Shown here piece after piece: positions 11,500 through 23,669 of a stretch of 64,000 nt of DNA. The translations under genes and the position numbers were made by a program. The DNA is taken from positions 3,658,001-3,722,000 of the forward strand of contig NC_057769.1 of the NCBI RefSeq assembly GCF_010389155.1. Direction: 5' to 3'. The first letter of the stretch is position 1. The number at the start of each line of letters is the position of its first letter. The notes below the pieces were generated by a model. That model had not been told where the DNA came from, did not search any database, and saw nothing but the letters and a program-made list of their open reading frames with translations. Origin of the DNA: Erigeron canadensis (taxonomy: Eukaryota; Streptophyta; Magnoliopsida; Asterales; Asteraceae).

Positions 11500-14400
11500 A
11501 TGAAACGGAAACTCGGAGTAGAATCAGAAGAAGCAATGCGAGATGGCATGATCCAATTATTTGTTAGGACCTTTTCAGCATCATCATCATCCAATTATAA
11601 TAATAATAGTTGTTATTATAATAAGCATAGCAGCAGGAGCCTGGTGGTGTTTGGCAAGCCTGATGATACCATAGAATCCATCCAAGTGAAAATCGAAGCA
11701 GCGACAGGTATCCCGGTGAGTTTCCAAAGGTTAATGTATGCAGGAAAACAGCTTGGTTCTGAGCATACATTGCGTCAATCAAATATCACTAATAACGACT
11801 CCTCCTTACATTTAGTAGCCCGAACGGGGGCAAGAACCCATCATCCTCATGCCGCTCGCCTCGTCAATGATTTGCTTTCCTTTGTTTACAGGTTGCGTAG
11901 TAGTACTAGTAATAGTAACCGCCGCCACATTGATAATCTCCTCGACCTCTTGGACTCCAAGCTTAAGGAATTCTCTTACAACGCTTTTTCGTCCTACATA
12001 TACCATGCTTCTGTTTATGTCAATATCTTCCGTTCTTATGGTGCCCCTGAAGCGCTTGTTCTGCTTTACATGTCTCCTCCTCACAAACGATCTGCTCTAC
12101 ATTCCCTTCAGTCTTTTATCATTTCCGTTTCCAATCGTTTCTATCCGGTCTTTACGCCTCTCCTCTTACACTTTTCCAAACTGCTCTTCTCTTCTGTTGC
12201 TCATGATGACCCTTTCTACTTATTCTGTCGTACTCGTCTTGGATACATGCTCACCTCTGTTTCCATCTCCTCCTCCCCCCCACGCCCATACAGTGATGAT
12301 GAATATAAGCAGGTGGACGTCATTTCAGCTCATGACTTGCTTCCGTTTGTATATCAGATTGCCACTAATTTGTCACCCTCCTCAATGAATTTTGACCGTG
12401 ACTTCAATGATTTTACTAACTTTGTCACCCCTATCAAGAAGTTGATCCTTCTTCGCCAGGTCCCTCCTGTTCAGACTCCCATACACTCACTACCAATGCA
12501 CTACTACACTAACTTCCACCCCAACCCCCACCCTTTCTACATCCGCGACTTCCTTTTTACCATCTTTCTCGTTCTGTTTTCAGAAATGAAAGCCTGCCTC
12601 AACAAAGTGGAGGAGCATATAAAGGCCGGGAAACGCCAAGTAGACATGAATAATATTGGATGGGATCACTGTCTCTCTTTTTTGACCCAAGTGTATCACA
12701 TTGCTAAAATGTATCAGGGTGCGGAGGAAACCTTTATCACGGATATGAGGCTTAATTACAAGGTTTCTTTGTGTTATCTCATAGTTAGATATGCCAAGAG
12801 AGGTGTGGATTACAATTGGATTCTTCAGCGTAAGGATCTCACTGACTTTCAGTCTAGGAGACATTTGGTTATGTTGTTACTTCCAGAGCTCAAGAATGAC
12901 TACTATGACAACGTTCATGAGATGCTTATTGACAGATCACAATTGTTGGCTGAATCTTTTAACTATATTTTAGCAGCAAAGACTGATGCATTGCGCGGTG
13001 GCTTATTCATGGAGTTCAAAAATGAGGAAGCTACCGGCCCTGGTGTATTACGCGAATGGTTTTTATTGGTGTGCCAATCTATCTTTGATCCCCATAAAGC
13101 TCTCTTCATCCCTTGCCCCAACGATCGAAGAAGATTCTTTCCTAATCCAGGTAAATTTAGCTCTTTTCGTCTCCGGCAGATTATGGTTTTCTCCACCTGT
13201 TCTCTTTCTGTTATACTGTCATGTTTTAATATTACATGATTCGAGTAATTTATCATTTATTTCATGTTTGCAGCATCAAAGGTGGACCCAATGCACCTTG
13301 ATTATTATCAATTTGCAGGCAGGGTAATCGCCCTAGCCTTGATGCATAAAATGCAAGTTGGCATTGTATTTGACCGAACATTCTTCTTGCAATTGGCTGG
13401 AGTTGATATCTCGTTGGATGATGTAAAGGATGCAGATCCATACTTGTATAGTAGCTGCAAGCAGATATTGGATATGGATCCTTGTGCAGTGGATGAAGAC
13501 ACCCTTGGTCTAAGTTTCGTTTGGGAGTTTGAAGAGTTAGGGTCCATGAAACTTTTGGAGCTTCTCCCTAATGGAAAACACATTCCTGTGAATAGCAGAA
13601 ATAGGAAGGAGTACATTCATCTTCTAATTAGACATCGATTTGTGACGTCTGTTACCCAGCAGGTAACTCGGTTTGCTCAAGGATTTACAGATATTGTTAC
13701 AAAGGATGAAACCCGTAAATTGATTTTCAAGAGCTTAGAGGTTAGAGACCTTGACGGGATGTTGTATGGGAGTGGAAGTGATATCTCTGTCGACGATTGG
13801 AAGGCACATACAGAATATATGGGATATAAAGTTACTGATCGCCAAATAAAATGGTTCTGGAAGGTATGTGTTCTCTCAACTTTCCTTTGTTTGCTTAAAG
13901 TTGCAACATGTTAATTATGGTTTTCATGCTATATATTGTCATATACGAGGTAAATCAGTGAGCTGATTAACATCAATTAGTTGCACTTTTAATATCTTCC
14001 CATCATATTCAATATCAGAACCTACTTATACCGCACAGTACTGTTAACATCTTATGCGAATGTGGGTATTCCATCATCTGGTGCTTGTATCGTTATGTAA
14101 CCACTAACACACTAAAGTAGGCAACTTTGGGACAATGGGACCTTGTATTTTGCACCATTCTTAACTTCCTCAATCTGTAAATCGTCCTATTGTAAACTAA
14201 TTCCAGTCTGATAATCTAGATAAAGATTCTGGAATTTTGACCAGCCCATCTAGTTTAGTATAAGTAGTGATTAACCATTTTGTGATTAGCAGAGCTTGTT
14301 ATACTGAATCAATATAAGGATCTGGCTATTAGTTTAAACGTTTTTGTATTGCTTATTGTTGATTGGATATAATCAAGGATTCAATTTATTATTTTCCTTT

Positions 14401-15177
14401 CCAGTGCAAGAATTAGAGTTACCAGTTTGATAGGACTTGTTTGGGTTTAACCTTTTTTGTTGGCACCTCTTTCTTCCGGAATATATTGTGAACCATGAGA
14501 TCAGTGTGCACAATTTTGAGAAAGTTATTTGGTAGGATTTAGATCGATACTATAAGTTGCAAGTTGCATATGTTTGACTTATATGCTCTAGGTTGATGAG
14601 TGTTTGATATATACATAAGTTCACCAGATTACATGGGTGCCCTACTAGTTCTTCCATATAAATCTTATGTTTAAGCATATGGAAGTTCACCAGATCAGTC
14701 TTTTGGTAAAAGTGATTACCAAATAGGTTAATTCACTGGTTACTTTTTGGATAATGATCATGATGTCACTTACTAGTTCAATTCAAAAATTATAGTATTA
14801 GTATACACCTGTACAGATATTACTTCAAATGGCTATACTTTTGTCTTAAAAACATAGTCATTGTGAGTTACGACATGTCTTGCGTATATATCTCTACTCT
14901 GAATTGGTGGCAGATTGTTGGGGAGATGACAGCAGAGCAACGGAAGGTTCTTCTCTTCTTCTGGACATCTGTGAAGTATCTACCTGTAGAAGGTTTCCGT
15001 GGTTTAGCTTCAAAGCTATACATTTGCCGATCAATTGAGAAAGTGAACCGCCTGCCTTCTTCTCACACATGCTTCTACCAAATATGTTTTCCTGCTTACC
15101 CATCAAAGGCTGTCATGCAACGATGCCTAAATACTATCGCTCAGGAGCACATTGGCTGCAGCTTTGGAACATGTTGA
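11500..15177 (+). CDS. UPL5: UPL5-type HECT E3 ubiquitin ligase, copy A (intact)
   Basis: Three exons: 11500-13150, 13274-13863 and 14914-15177; 834 residues. Intron 1 is phase 1 (123 bp) and intron 2 is phase 0 (1,050 bp). Domains: basic start MKRKL; ubiquitin-like domain at about residues 20-110 (MIQLFV, then DTIESIQVKIEAATGIPVSF, YAGKQL, LHLVAR) with a Ser/Asn-rich insertion in its first loop; a variable middle region; and a HECT domain from about 474 to the end. HECT landmarks are TGPGVLREW, FPNPASKVDP, FAGRVIALAL and the catalytic motif LPSSHTCFYQ with Cys at about residue 800. The architecture and length match plant UPL5 (about 870 residues). Known role: a one-step thioester E3; Arabidopsis UPL5 targets WRKY53 and restrains leaf senescence. 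Whether this copy shares that substrate is inference. No lesions were found. Confidence 0.9.
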
Positions 15178-15510
15178 ATCAGTTTCTTCTTAGACATCTT
15201 GTGCTTAGTTATGTACAGAATTTAGGTTATATTAACATGATACTGTTTCATTAGACTTCATGATGCTTCTTTTTCTGACCTTCAGTCATAGGTCTTACGC
15301 CCGAGATGTCCAAGTGTCCAACTGTCTATATTTGATGTGTATCCAACTTATATGACCCTTTTTTGTTCGCTAAATATAATTTGTACGTTTCTTTTTCGCA
15401 TTTATAAGCACAAATGATCTCGTGACAATGACTAGTTATTAAATTAACATTAACAAAGTAAAGCATATGGCAATTTACATTGTTTATAACATATTAGTTT
15501 TTTTTTTGGA
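15178..15510. other. 3' flank of HECT copy A
   Basis: Probable 3' UTR and spacer. The stretch around 15280-15345 aligns with the 3' flank of copy C at about 35500-35547, including CCAACTGTCTATAT, and serves as an uninterrupted comparison for the Helitron insertion there. No gene seen. Confidence 0.5.
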
Positions 15511-16939
15511 GTTAATTACAGAAATCGTCCCTGTTGTGGTACACAGTTTGCAGGTTTCATTCCTAAGTTTCATAAATTACACTTTTAGTCCAAAAAGCTT
15601 TGCTCCGTCAACAGTTTTAGTCCTTGTCATAAACGTTTGTTTAAAACAAGGTTACATGTTCAGCACATGATGGGTATAATGGTCTTTTCTAACTACTCAG
15701 TGATCAAATATTTTTGTCTCTCTCTTATCGTAATTAGATATAGATATATATGTATATTATATAAATATAAATATAAATATGAATGAATATATGAGTATCC
15801 ATCATCATCATTAATCAAGATCTATATATCATCACTCTATTTCTCTTTCTCCTGCTCCCCCATCTCTCTCTTCATCACTTCCACTTCAAAATAAATCACA
15901 CTTTTTTCTCTATCAGGTCTCCTTTACTTTCATTGAGAACCAACCACCAGGCCCACCACCATCAAACCGTTGCCACCATCGGGACTAGCCACCACCATCG
16001 GGACTAGCCACCACCATCGGGACTAGCCACCACCATCGCGACTTTCATGATCTATAGGTAAATAGATTGACTGTCGTTTATATATATATAATATATATAC
16101 ACACGCACACACGAATATCACCACTCACTCCCCCTCTCCCTCTCCACTCAACACCCCCATCGGAAGTTTTTTTTCCCGGCAACAACTCCAAGAGCAGTTG
16201 TATCGGTGGTGGCCGGGTTTGGATATGGATTGTAATGGATTGGTCAGAATATGGTCAAAAATCACCGCGAATACCATGACCACCGATGGTGGTGGTTGTT
16301 TAATTGCCACCGACTCATTGTAGCTTCATGCCTTCATCACCACTACGAATATCCGGCCACCACCGCTTAGTGAATCAATAGATAGTCAATTACAATGATT
16401 TCGACTCATGCTATCTCTGATTCTGTTGGTAGATTGGAAAAAAAAACTTGATTTTGGTTTGTTTTAAGAAAGAAAGATAATGTGTTTGATTTTGGTAGAT
16501 CTGCAATTTGATAAAATAGAACAAAAGATTATTTGTTTGAGAACTTAGATTTTTAAAATTTTAATATATGAATACATGTGTTTAATTTGTGTTGTTGAAT
16601 AATACCAAACAAATTATCAATCAAATATGTAAGTATATTTGTTTGTTTGGTTAAATCTAGATTGTTTGATATGGATATATAGATGTATACATTGATAATC
16701 TAGATTTAATCGAAGTAAAAGTTCAGGTTTAATTGTAATTTTGGACATGTGTTAAAAGGGAAAAAGACCATTATATAAATCACGTGCTAAACATGTGACT
16801 TTGTTTTAAACAGACGTTTATAGCCAGAACTAAAGTTGTTTGACAGAGCAAAGTTTTTGGACTAAAAGTGTAATTTATGAAACTTAAGGATGAAACCTAT
16901 AAGCTGGATATCATGACAGGGACAATTTATGTAATTAAC
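15511..16939. mobile_element. Non-autonomous MULE-like element with long (about 185-bp) terminal inverted repeats
   Basis: The left end GTTAATTACAGAAATCGTCC and the right end, read on the other strand as GTTAATTACATAAATTGTCC, match as inverted copies for roughly 185 bp with about 80-85% identity by eye. Both flanks are T-runs, which hides the target duplication. The interior has a 19-bp tandem repeat (CCACCACCATCGGGACTAG, about 15970-16040), CT/AT microsatellites and no transposase. A related left end occurs at 62961. Confidence 0.75.
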
Positions 16940-18238
16940 TTTTTTTTTTTTTTTTAAAAGAAAAATATGAGCATGTAGAACTTTTTTCTTTCAAACTTTA
17001 GATGTTATATTCTATTTATTGAGTTTTATATCTTTAAACTGTTTAATGTTATCTATGTTATTATTTAATTTTATATCTACAAATGCTTTCTTTTGGTTTT
17101 CAATTGTTTTTTCATTTGTTTAGTTTAGCGATGATAGCAATCGAGAACAAATTTTTATTTGAATAACCAATTTGCTATAAAGAATGTTAGGATAACCTCA
17201 CGAATCGTCGGTTATTATTACGTCACATATTGGCTAACTTAGCAATACATCAACATATTATTCCAACATACTAGATTTACATCCTCAATTTATTTTGCCT
17301 CAACCCACGTACTAATCTCAATATGTCATTGTCACATCATCATTCATATTAAATACATGTCACACTCAACCGCTTTTGAATTGGGATGATTTGGACAGAC
17401 CCGATACTAGCGATATATTAGTCTTGTGTTTTTTTTTTCAAAAACTTATTTTGCAAAATAAGGGTCATATGTGCCCATTTTGAAAAAAAGGTTTCAATTG
17501 AAAAGTGGCATGACTCAAAATGAAATTTGAAAAGCATCTCTTGTTACTAGTCATATGGTGCGTGATGTGGTGGTGTGAGCGGCGGTGGTAATGACGGGTG
17601 GTAGTGGCGGCGGCGATGACAGTAGCAGTATGGTTTTTAATATTAAAGATATTGATGTAAAATACGATAGTGTAGTTATTTTAAGGGTTGAGAGATCCAT
17701 GCTGTAAATCAATTTTTTAAAGATATTATTAGGGAGGTAATTTTGGTTTATCAACTAATTTTTTTTAACAACTTGGTAAGAAAAAAAAAAAGAACAAAGG
17801 TAATGCTTTATAGTATGGTATAGATAAACAATATTGGCCTCATTGATTTTTGACATCATTAATTGACCCAAGGGTTAAAACTATTGTTTGAAACTTATTT
17901 AATGGTTACACTTAATCATATCATCATATATAAGCCGTTCAATAAAAAAAAAAAAACTTAATCATATATACATTTAGTTTTGATTAGAGACAGGGATAGT
18001 AATAGTGATATTTAATAACGAAAAGTTCAATAAATAAATTTTCTGAGATATTATACGAATAAATATGATAATTCACTCAAGTTTTGACCATAGATTTAAT
18101 AATTTATTATTGAAGTGAAGATATTAATAAGATTTGTTATAAAAAAAAAAAAAAGAACCGTGTGATAAAGTTATTTAACTGAACAGAGTACGTAGGTTTG
18201 AAGACCGGCCCTAGAGAGATATCATCATCATCAACGAC
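16940..18238. other. AT-rich spacer and upstream region of HECT copy B
   Basis: No convincing gene. A GT/GGC-rich patch lies at about 17560-17625. The last 50 bases before 18239 match the leader of copy D (GAACAGAGTA, then CCGGCCCTAGAG and TCATCATC), showing that the copy B promoter-proximal region is homologous. Confidence 0.45.
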
Positions 18239-19752
18239 ATGAAACGGAAACTCGAAGTAGATGAAGAAGAAGCAATGCAAACAATGAGTAATATGATTCC
18301 TAATGCGGCTCGCCTTGTCAATGATTTGCTTTCCTCTGTTTACATGTTGCGTAGCCGTACTACTTGTGATCATAATAATACTTATCATCTCCTCGACTCC
18401 AAGCTTAAGGAATTCTCTCAAACCGCTTTCCCCCGCGACATGGCCTTCTCACACCACAACATTTATCTTGCTTCTGTTTGTTATCGCGATATCTTCCTTT
18501 CTTTATCTGCTCCCGAAGCACTTGTGCTGCTTTACGTGCACAAACAATCTGCTCTTCTTACTTCCCTTCGATGCTTTATCGAATCCGTTTCCAAACGTTT
18601 CTATTCAGTCTTTACGCCTATCCTCTTACGCTTTTGTAGGTTGCTCCTTTCTTCCGTCGTTCATGATGACCCTTTGTATATATTCTGTCGTAATCATCTT
18701 GGATTAATGCTCACTTCTGTTTCCATCTCCTACTCCTCCTCCCCAGCCCCATCATACAATAATGATGACAAGAACGATGATGTCGTCATTTCAGCTCATG
18801 ATTTACTTCCATTTGCATATCAGATTACGACTAATTTGTCACACTCCCTTTCCACCGACTGTAATTCAGTGAAATTTGGATGCGATGCCATTGATTTTAC
18901 TAACTTTGTGCGCCCTATCACCGACTCAATCCTTCTTCATCAGGAAGTCCCTATTCAGACTCCACTACCAATGCACTATTGCTACATCCATGACTTTCTT
19001 TTTAACATCTTTCTTGTTCTGTTTTCAAAAATGAAAACCTGCCTGGACAAAGTGGAGGAGCAAGCAGACAGAAATAATATCGGGTGGGCTCGCTATCTCT
19101 CTATTTTGACCCAACTGTATCACATTGCTAAACTATATCAGGGTGCAGAGGAAACCTTTATGATGGATATGAGGCTTAATTACAGGGGTTCTTTGTGTTA
19201 TCTCATTCTTAGATATGCCATGAGAGGTGAGGATTACAATTGGATTCTTCACCATAAAGATCTCGTTGACTCTCAGTCTAGGAGACATTTGGTTATGTTG
19301 TTACTTCCAGAGCTAAAGAATGACAGACGTCCATGAGATGCTTATTGACAGATCACAATTGTTGCCTGAATCTTTTAACTATATTATACAAGCAGAGACC
19401 GATGAATTGCGTAGTGGCTTATTCGTGGGGTTCAAAAATGAGGAAGCTACCGGCCCTGGTGTATTACGCGAATGGTTTCTCTTGGTGTGCCAATCTATCT
19501 TTGATCCCCATAATGCTTTCTTCCTCCCTTGCCCCAATGATCGAAGAAGATTCTTTCCTAATCCAGGTAATTGAGCTTCATTATTATATAATAACCATAC
19601 ATTTTTCTCACATCTTTCTCACAAGTGATTAAATTTTGAGAAAATGGTCGGTATGGTCTAAGGCCTTACCCAACCCAAATTATTTTCTCACATCTTTCTC
19701 ACTGTCACATCAGCACCATATCACCTCTTTCTCATTTCTATTCCCAGAAAAT

Positions 19753-19861
19753 CGTTAGGGTTTTGAAGTTTTAATGGGATGTTTTGGTCTTAAGGCCTGT
19801 ATAGTTGGTTGTTTGGGAGTCCCATCGGTTTTCTTGTTCACCAAGTAAGAAACCGTAGATT

Positions 19862-19911
<50 letters not shown>

Positions 19912-22837
19912 AGCCTATGTAGTTGTAATTTTTTGTAGGGTTAATTACTTGAAAAGTCCCTCAATTTGTCACTGAAATTTTTTGGGGAGCCAACAAAAAA
20001 AGTTCTATTTTAGGGTATGAAAACGGCTAAAATTACTATAGTACGACCATGATCACTTTTTGCTGACGTGTACAGTTGCTAGCTGGTTTTATCCTTATTT
20101 TTAAGGGATAATTACTTGAAAACTTGTCACTGAAACCTTTTCTTGGGCTCCAACAAAAAAGAGTTCAATTTAGCTATAAACTTCTTTATATTCCCTTGTA
20201 CCACATCAACAACTAGCCACTTCCATTTCAAAACCACCGCTGCCGGCGTCGGAAACTTGATTGCATACGAACTTACCAAAATCTGAACAATGCTTTCATT
20301 CCAAATCACTGGATCTGCAAAATCCATCTACCAATTTCACAAACACACACAACTATCAAGAACTACCACCACACACCTTCGATTTCTCTGCCATCCTAAT
20401 TGTCCCTTGATTCCAAATCTAATTTTGGCTTCCCCACAACTGATTAGGTCTCCCGTGAAGAACTTTTTTTGGTGAAAAACAAATAAGATTGATTAATTTA
20501 AAAGTGTCAGACTTGGGTATTAAAGTTCGTTGTCGGAATAGTAGCGGTATTTATGGTGGCGGCTATGGAGACTTCACGGTGGCGTTAAGTAAAAACTTCA
20601 CATCTTTAACTTAGGTTGTTTAATAAGAGTTGAACATGAGAATGGTTAGATAGAGACAATGATACAATCAGGATTATTCAAATTGTTTCATGATTTCTGT
20701 GGCCGGATCTTCGGTGTTTTGTATAGAGATATGACTTGGAATTTCCATGTAATCCGTAAATGAAATAAAATAAAGAGAAATTACATTCAATTTTTTTTTG
20801 ACCGGCTACTTACACGAGACCCTACAAAAGTAGTTTTAGCCGTTTTTATACTCTCAAATATATATATATTTTTTTTGTTGGAGTCCCAGAAAAGGTTTCG
20901 GTGACAAGTTGAGCCACTTTCCAAGTAATTAACCCTTCTTTGTGCTGAGCATTAATAAAACTCCCTAGTTGTAGCCATAGATTAGTTCACACACATTGTG
21001 TAAGATACCACGTTATATTCTCGTGTTCTTTATTTATCTTGTATTATTGCTTCCGCTGTACAACCTGTTCCTAACAAGTGGCATCGGAGCTAAGAGTTGA
21101 ATCGGTTCTATTCATGTTTTGAGGCTGTCGTTTTCGTGATTAATGGGCTCGGTTTTGCTTCCCTTGTTCCCTGGTTTACCACAACGATCAAGACTACCAC
21201 CAGCAGCCGCATATAGGGTTTCACAGCCCTTCTTTGCTGCCGATTGCCGCTGTTCACTGCTGATTTGTTGTTGATTGCTGTTGTTCTCTGCTGATTTGCT
21301 GTTGGTTGATGCTTTTCACTGCTGAGTGTGGCTGATTTGCTGTTGTTTGTTGCTGATTTACTGCTGTTTGCGGCTACAATCTGCTGTTTTTTACTGTGTT
21401 AGCTGCTGGAGTTGTTGCTGTTTTTTCTTCTTGTCCAATTAATCTTTTGTGTCTGGTTTAGAGCAGTGATTCGCTCTGTTCTCGCCACCAGCTTCTGCTT
21501 TGTTGCAACCCTTGATTGCATCAGATCTGAAATTTGTTCAAATATCCGATTGAGGTATTCTGTTCGGTTGAATTTGTTTAATTTTTGATCGGGAGATATA
21601 AGGTTGTTGTTTGATTGGTTTTGATGTAAAGTTGGGCTCGTTGATTCGTTAGTTAACGAGTTGAGTTGACGGTAAAGAACTCTGGGACTCTAGGTAATCC
21701 ACTTGAGTGTATTAGAAAGTCTAAACGTGTACGGGCTCGAAAAAGTCTAGAAATTTACGTTGGGTTCGGAAGACTAGGGATCCGAATGAAATTTCTCTTA
21801 AAAAGTTACCGTTAGTGGAGTGTTTTCCCTAGAGAAGTCTTGAATCTACTTTGTGGGAGTTAGATGGGATTGAGGATATGAAGCTGAGGTGTGTTATGAC
21901 CGTGTTGGGGGCATCTAAGGCTCCATAGGGGGCCTCTGTTTATCGATGAGTGGGGTCCACTGCAACTAGGTGTATTAGGGTGGACGGAGTGGAGTAGGCA
22001 CCGGACCGGTACCGGGCCGGTACCGGATGGCATACCGTGCCGACCCCCCGGTACCGGATGGGTGGGGAGGAGTCTGGGCACAGTGGTGCCGGTTTTGCTG
22101 CCGCTACTTGTGATCGTTGGCTGCTTTTCCAATGTTTTTTTTTTTTATTTTTATTTTTACTGAAACCAGATCGATGGATATATATATACTATATATATAT
22201 ATTAAGTTGCAGGGAGTTTGGAGAAGACAAAATCAAAGAGTAGGCATATATTTTCAATTTCAACCCTGAAACTTTTAACTATTTACTAGAATGGTCCAAA
22301 GTGTGTTTTTTTTTGTTTTCTATACATTAAAATTATTATTATTATTATTAATATTTTGATTGGTTTATAAAATTAATTACAGAAAAAATTAATTACAGTT
22401 ATAAAAAGAAATATTAGTTTTATATTAAAGTAATTTTTTTAAAAAAAAGAAAAGAAATATTAGTTTTTGAAATACAAAGTAAATTAAATAGAAAAAGGTG
22501 GGGAGGGGAGGGGTGGCGAGGTGCTCCTAGCATTAGGGGAGGGGAGGGGAGGAGAAGAAAAATCGGGGAGGGGAGGGGAGGAGTGGGCAAGCTCTCCCCC
22601 CACCCTTATGGTTTGAAGTTTGGTTTGTTCATTGAGCTGGAGCTCTACTTCTGTTCTATGTGTTTTGGAATTATTGTTTGTTGAAGACTAGGATTTTTTG
22701 TGTATTTGTTGGCGACTTGTTTTCCCTCAAAGCCGGAGATTGTTGGGTTTTAAAGTCCTTATGGATTGTTTGGGCCTTAGGGCTTGTTTAGTTTTGTTTA
22801 GAAGGCTTATCGGTTTCCATGTTCACCAAGCAAGAAA

Positions 22838-22880
<43 letters not shown>

Positions 22881-23040
22881 CTAACCTATGTAATTGTAAT
22901 TCTTTGTACTGAGCATTAATGAAATTCTCTAGTTGTAGCTGTGGATCAGTTCACACACATTGTGTGAGATACCATGTTATCCTCTCGTGTTCTTTATTTA
23001 TCTTGCTTTATTGCTTCCGTTGTGCAACCTCTTCGTGATA
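19753..23040. mobile_element. Non-coding copia-type LTR retrotransposon in intron 1 of copy B
   Basis: The 5' LTR is 19753-21076 (inflated by a nested element) and the 3' LTR is 22741-23040 (300 bp). The LTRs share the block ending TTATTGCTTCCG and begin CGTTAGGG (mutated) and TGTTGGG. A 5-bp target duplication AAAAT lies at 19748-19752 and 23041-23045. Directly after the 5' LTR is TGGCATCGGAGC, a variant of the plant initiator-Met primer site TGGTATCAGAGC. The interior (1.66 kb) has no gag or pol, so the element is non-autonomous. The superfamily assignment rests on the primer site and the LTR ends. Confidence 0.8.
19938..20935. mobile_element. MULE-like element nested in the 5' LTR
   Basis: Inverted ends: GGGTTAATTACTTGAAAAGT on the left and its near-complement ACTTTCCAAGTAATTAACCC on the right, extending about 130 bp. 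The 9-bp flanks TTTTTTGTA and TTCTTTGTG each differ by one base from TTCTTTGTA, the sequence at the same place in the uninterrupted 3' LTR. That LTR is therefore an internal empty site. No transposase frame. It inserted after the LTR element. Confidence 0.8.
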
Positions 23041-23459
23041 AAAATATCACTAGCAACCATACATCTTTTTCACATTTTTCTACCCTTTTTCTATTTAATA
23101 AATAAGACAAACCTATGCTTTATTTTATAGGTGAAAAAAGCAACCACAAACCCCACTGTCCCTGACTCCCTCTACTCACTTCACCTCTTTCACCAACATG
23201 GCTCACCTTCTTGTTTTCTCAGATTTTCTTCTCAAGAAACTTCATCTATAAAACATCTCCTCGTTGCCAACCATTTTCTAATCAAAGTGCCTAGAAAATG
23301 GCCGTTGGGGAGGGTCTAAGGGTTCAGAAATGCCCACATGATACCTCAATTAGGCCGGTCACACCTGAGTATTGGGTAACATGTGTAGACAAAAGTTCAT
23401 CCATTTCTTTTTTTACATTGATTGAATAACATTTATGGATTTTCCAGCACATAGTGTTA

Positions 23460-23669
23460 AGGGATTATTCACTACTAGTGCCTCAATGTACTTTTCCATT
23501 TATATATGGCACTATAAACTTTTTTTATTGCATTGGGAGTGCAATAAAAAAAGTTAGCAGTCATGTATAAATTTGTAAAGTTCATTAGGCAACCACTTCA
23601 ATCAATAAAAAGTTTATGGTGCAACCTTGCACAAATGGAAAACTACATTGGCGCACAATGATTAATCCC
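23460..23669. mobile_element. ~210-bp hAT-type MITE in intron 1 of copy B
   Basis: Inverted ends GGGATTATTCA and, on the opposite strand, GGGATTAATCA, with further imperfect inverted similarity inward. A perfect 8-bp repeat TAGTGTTA flanks it at 23452-23459 and 23670-23677. An 8-bp duplication fits hAT; no coding capacity. Confidence 0.7.

Noticed and set aside
11849..12388. Second long frame (179 residues) inside HECT copy A exon 1
   Set aside because: Out-of-frame shadow of the UPL5 exon, with equivalents in copies B, C and D; no domain similarity of its own.
15970..16040. CRISPR-like short repeats
   Set aside because: Only three to four directly adjacent 19-bp units without unique spacers, in a plant transposon; a simple tandem repeat.
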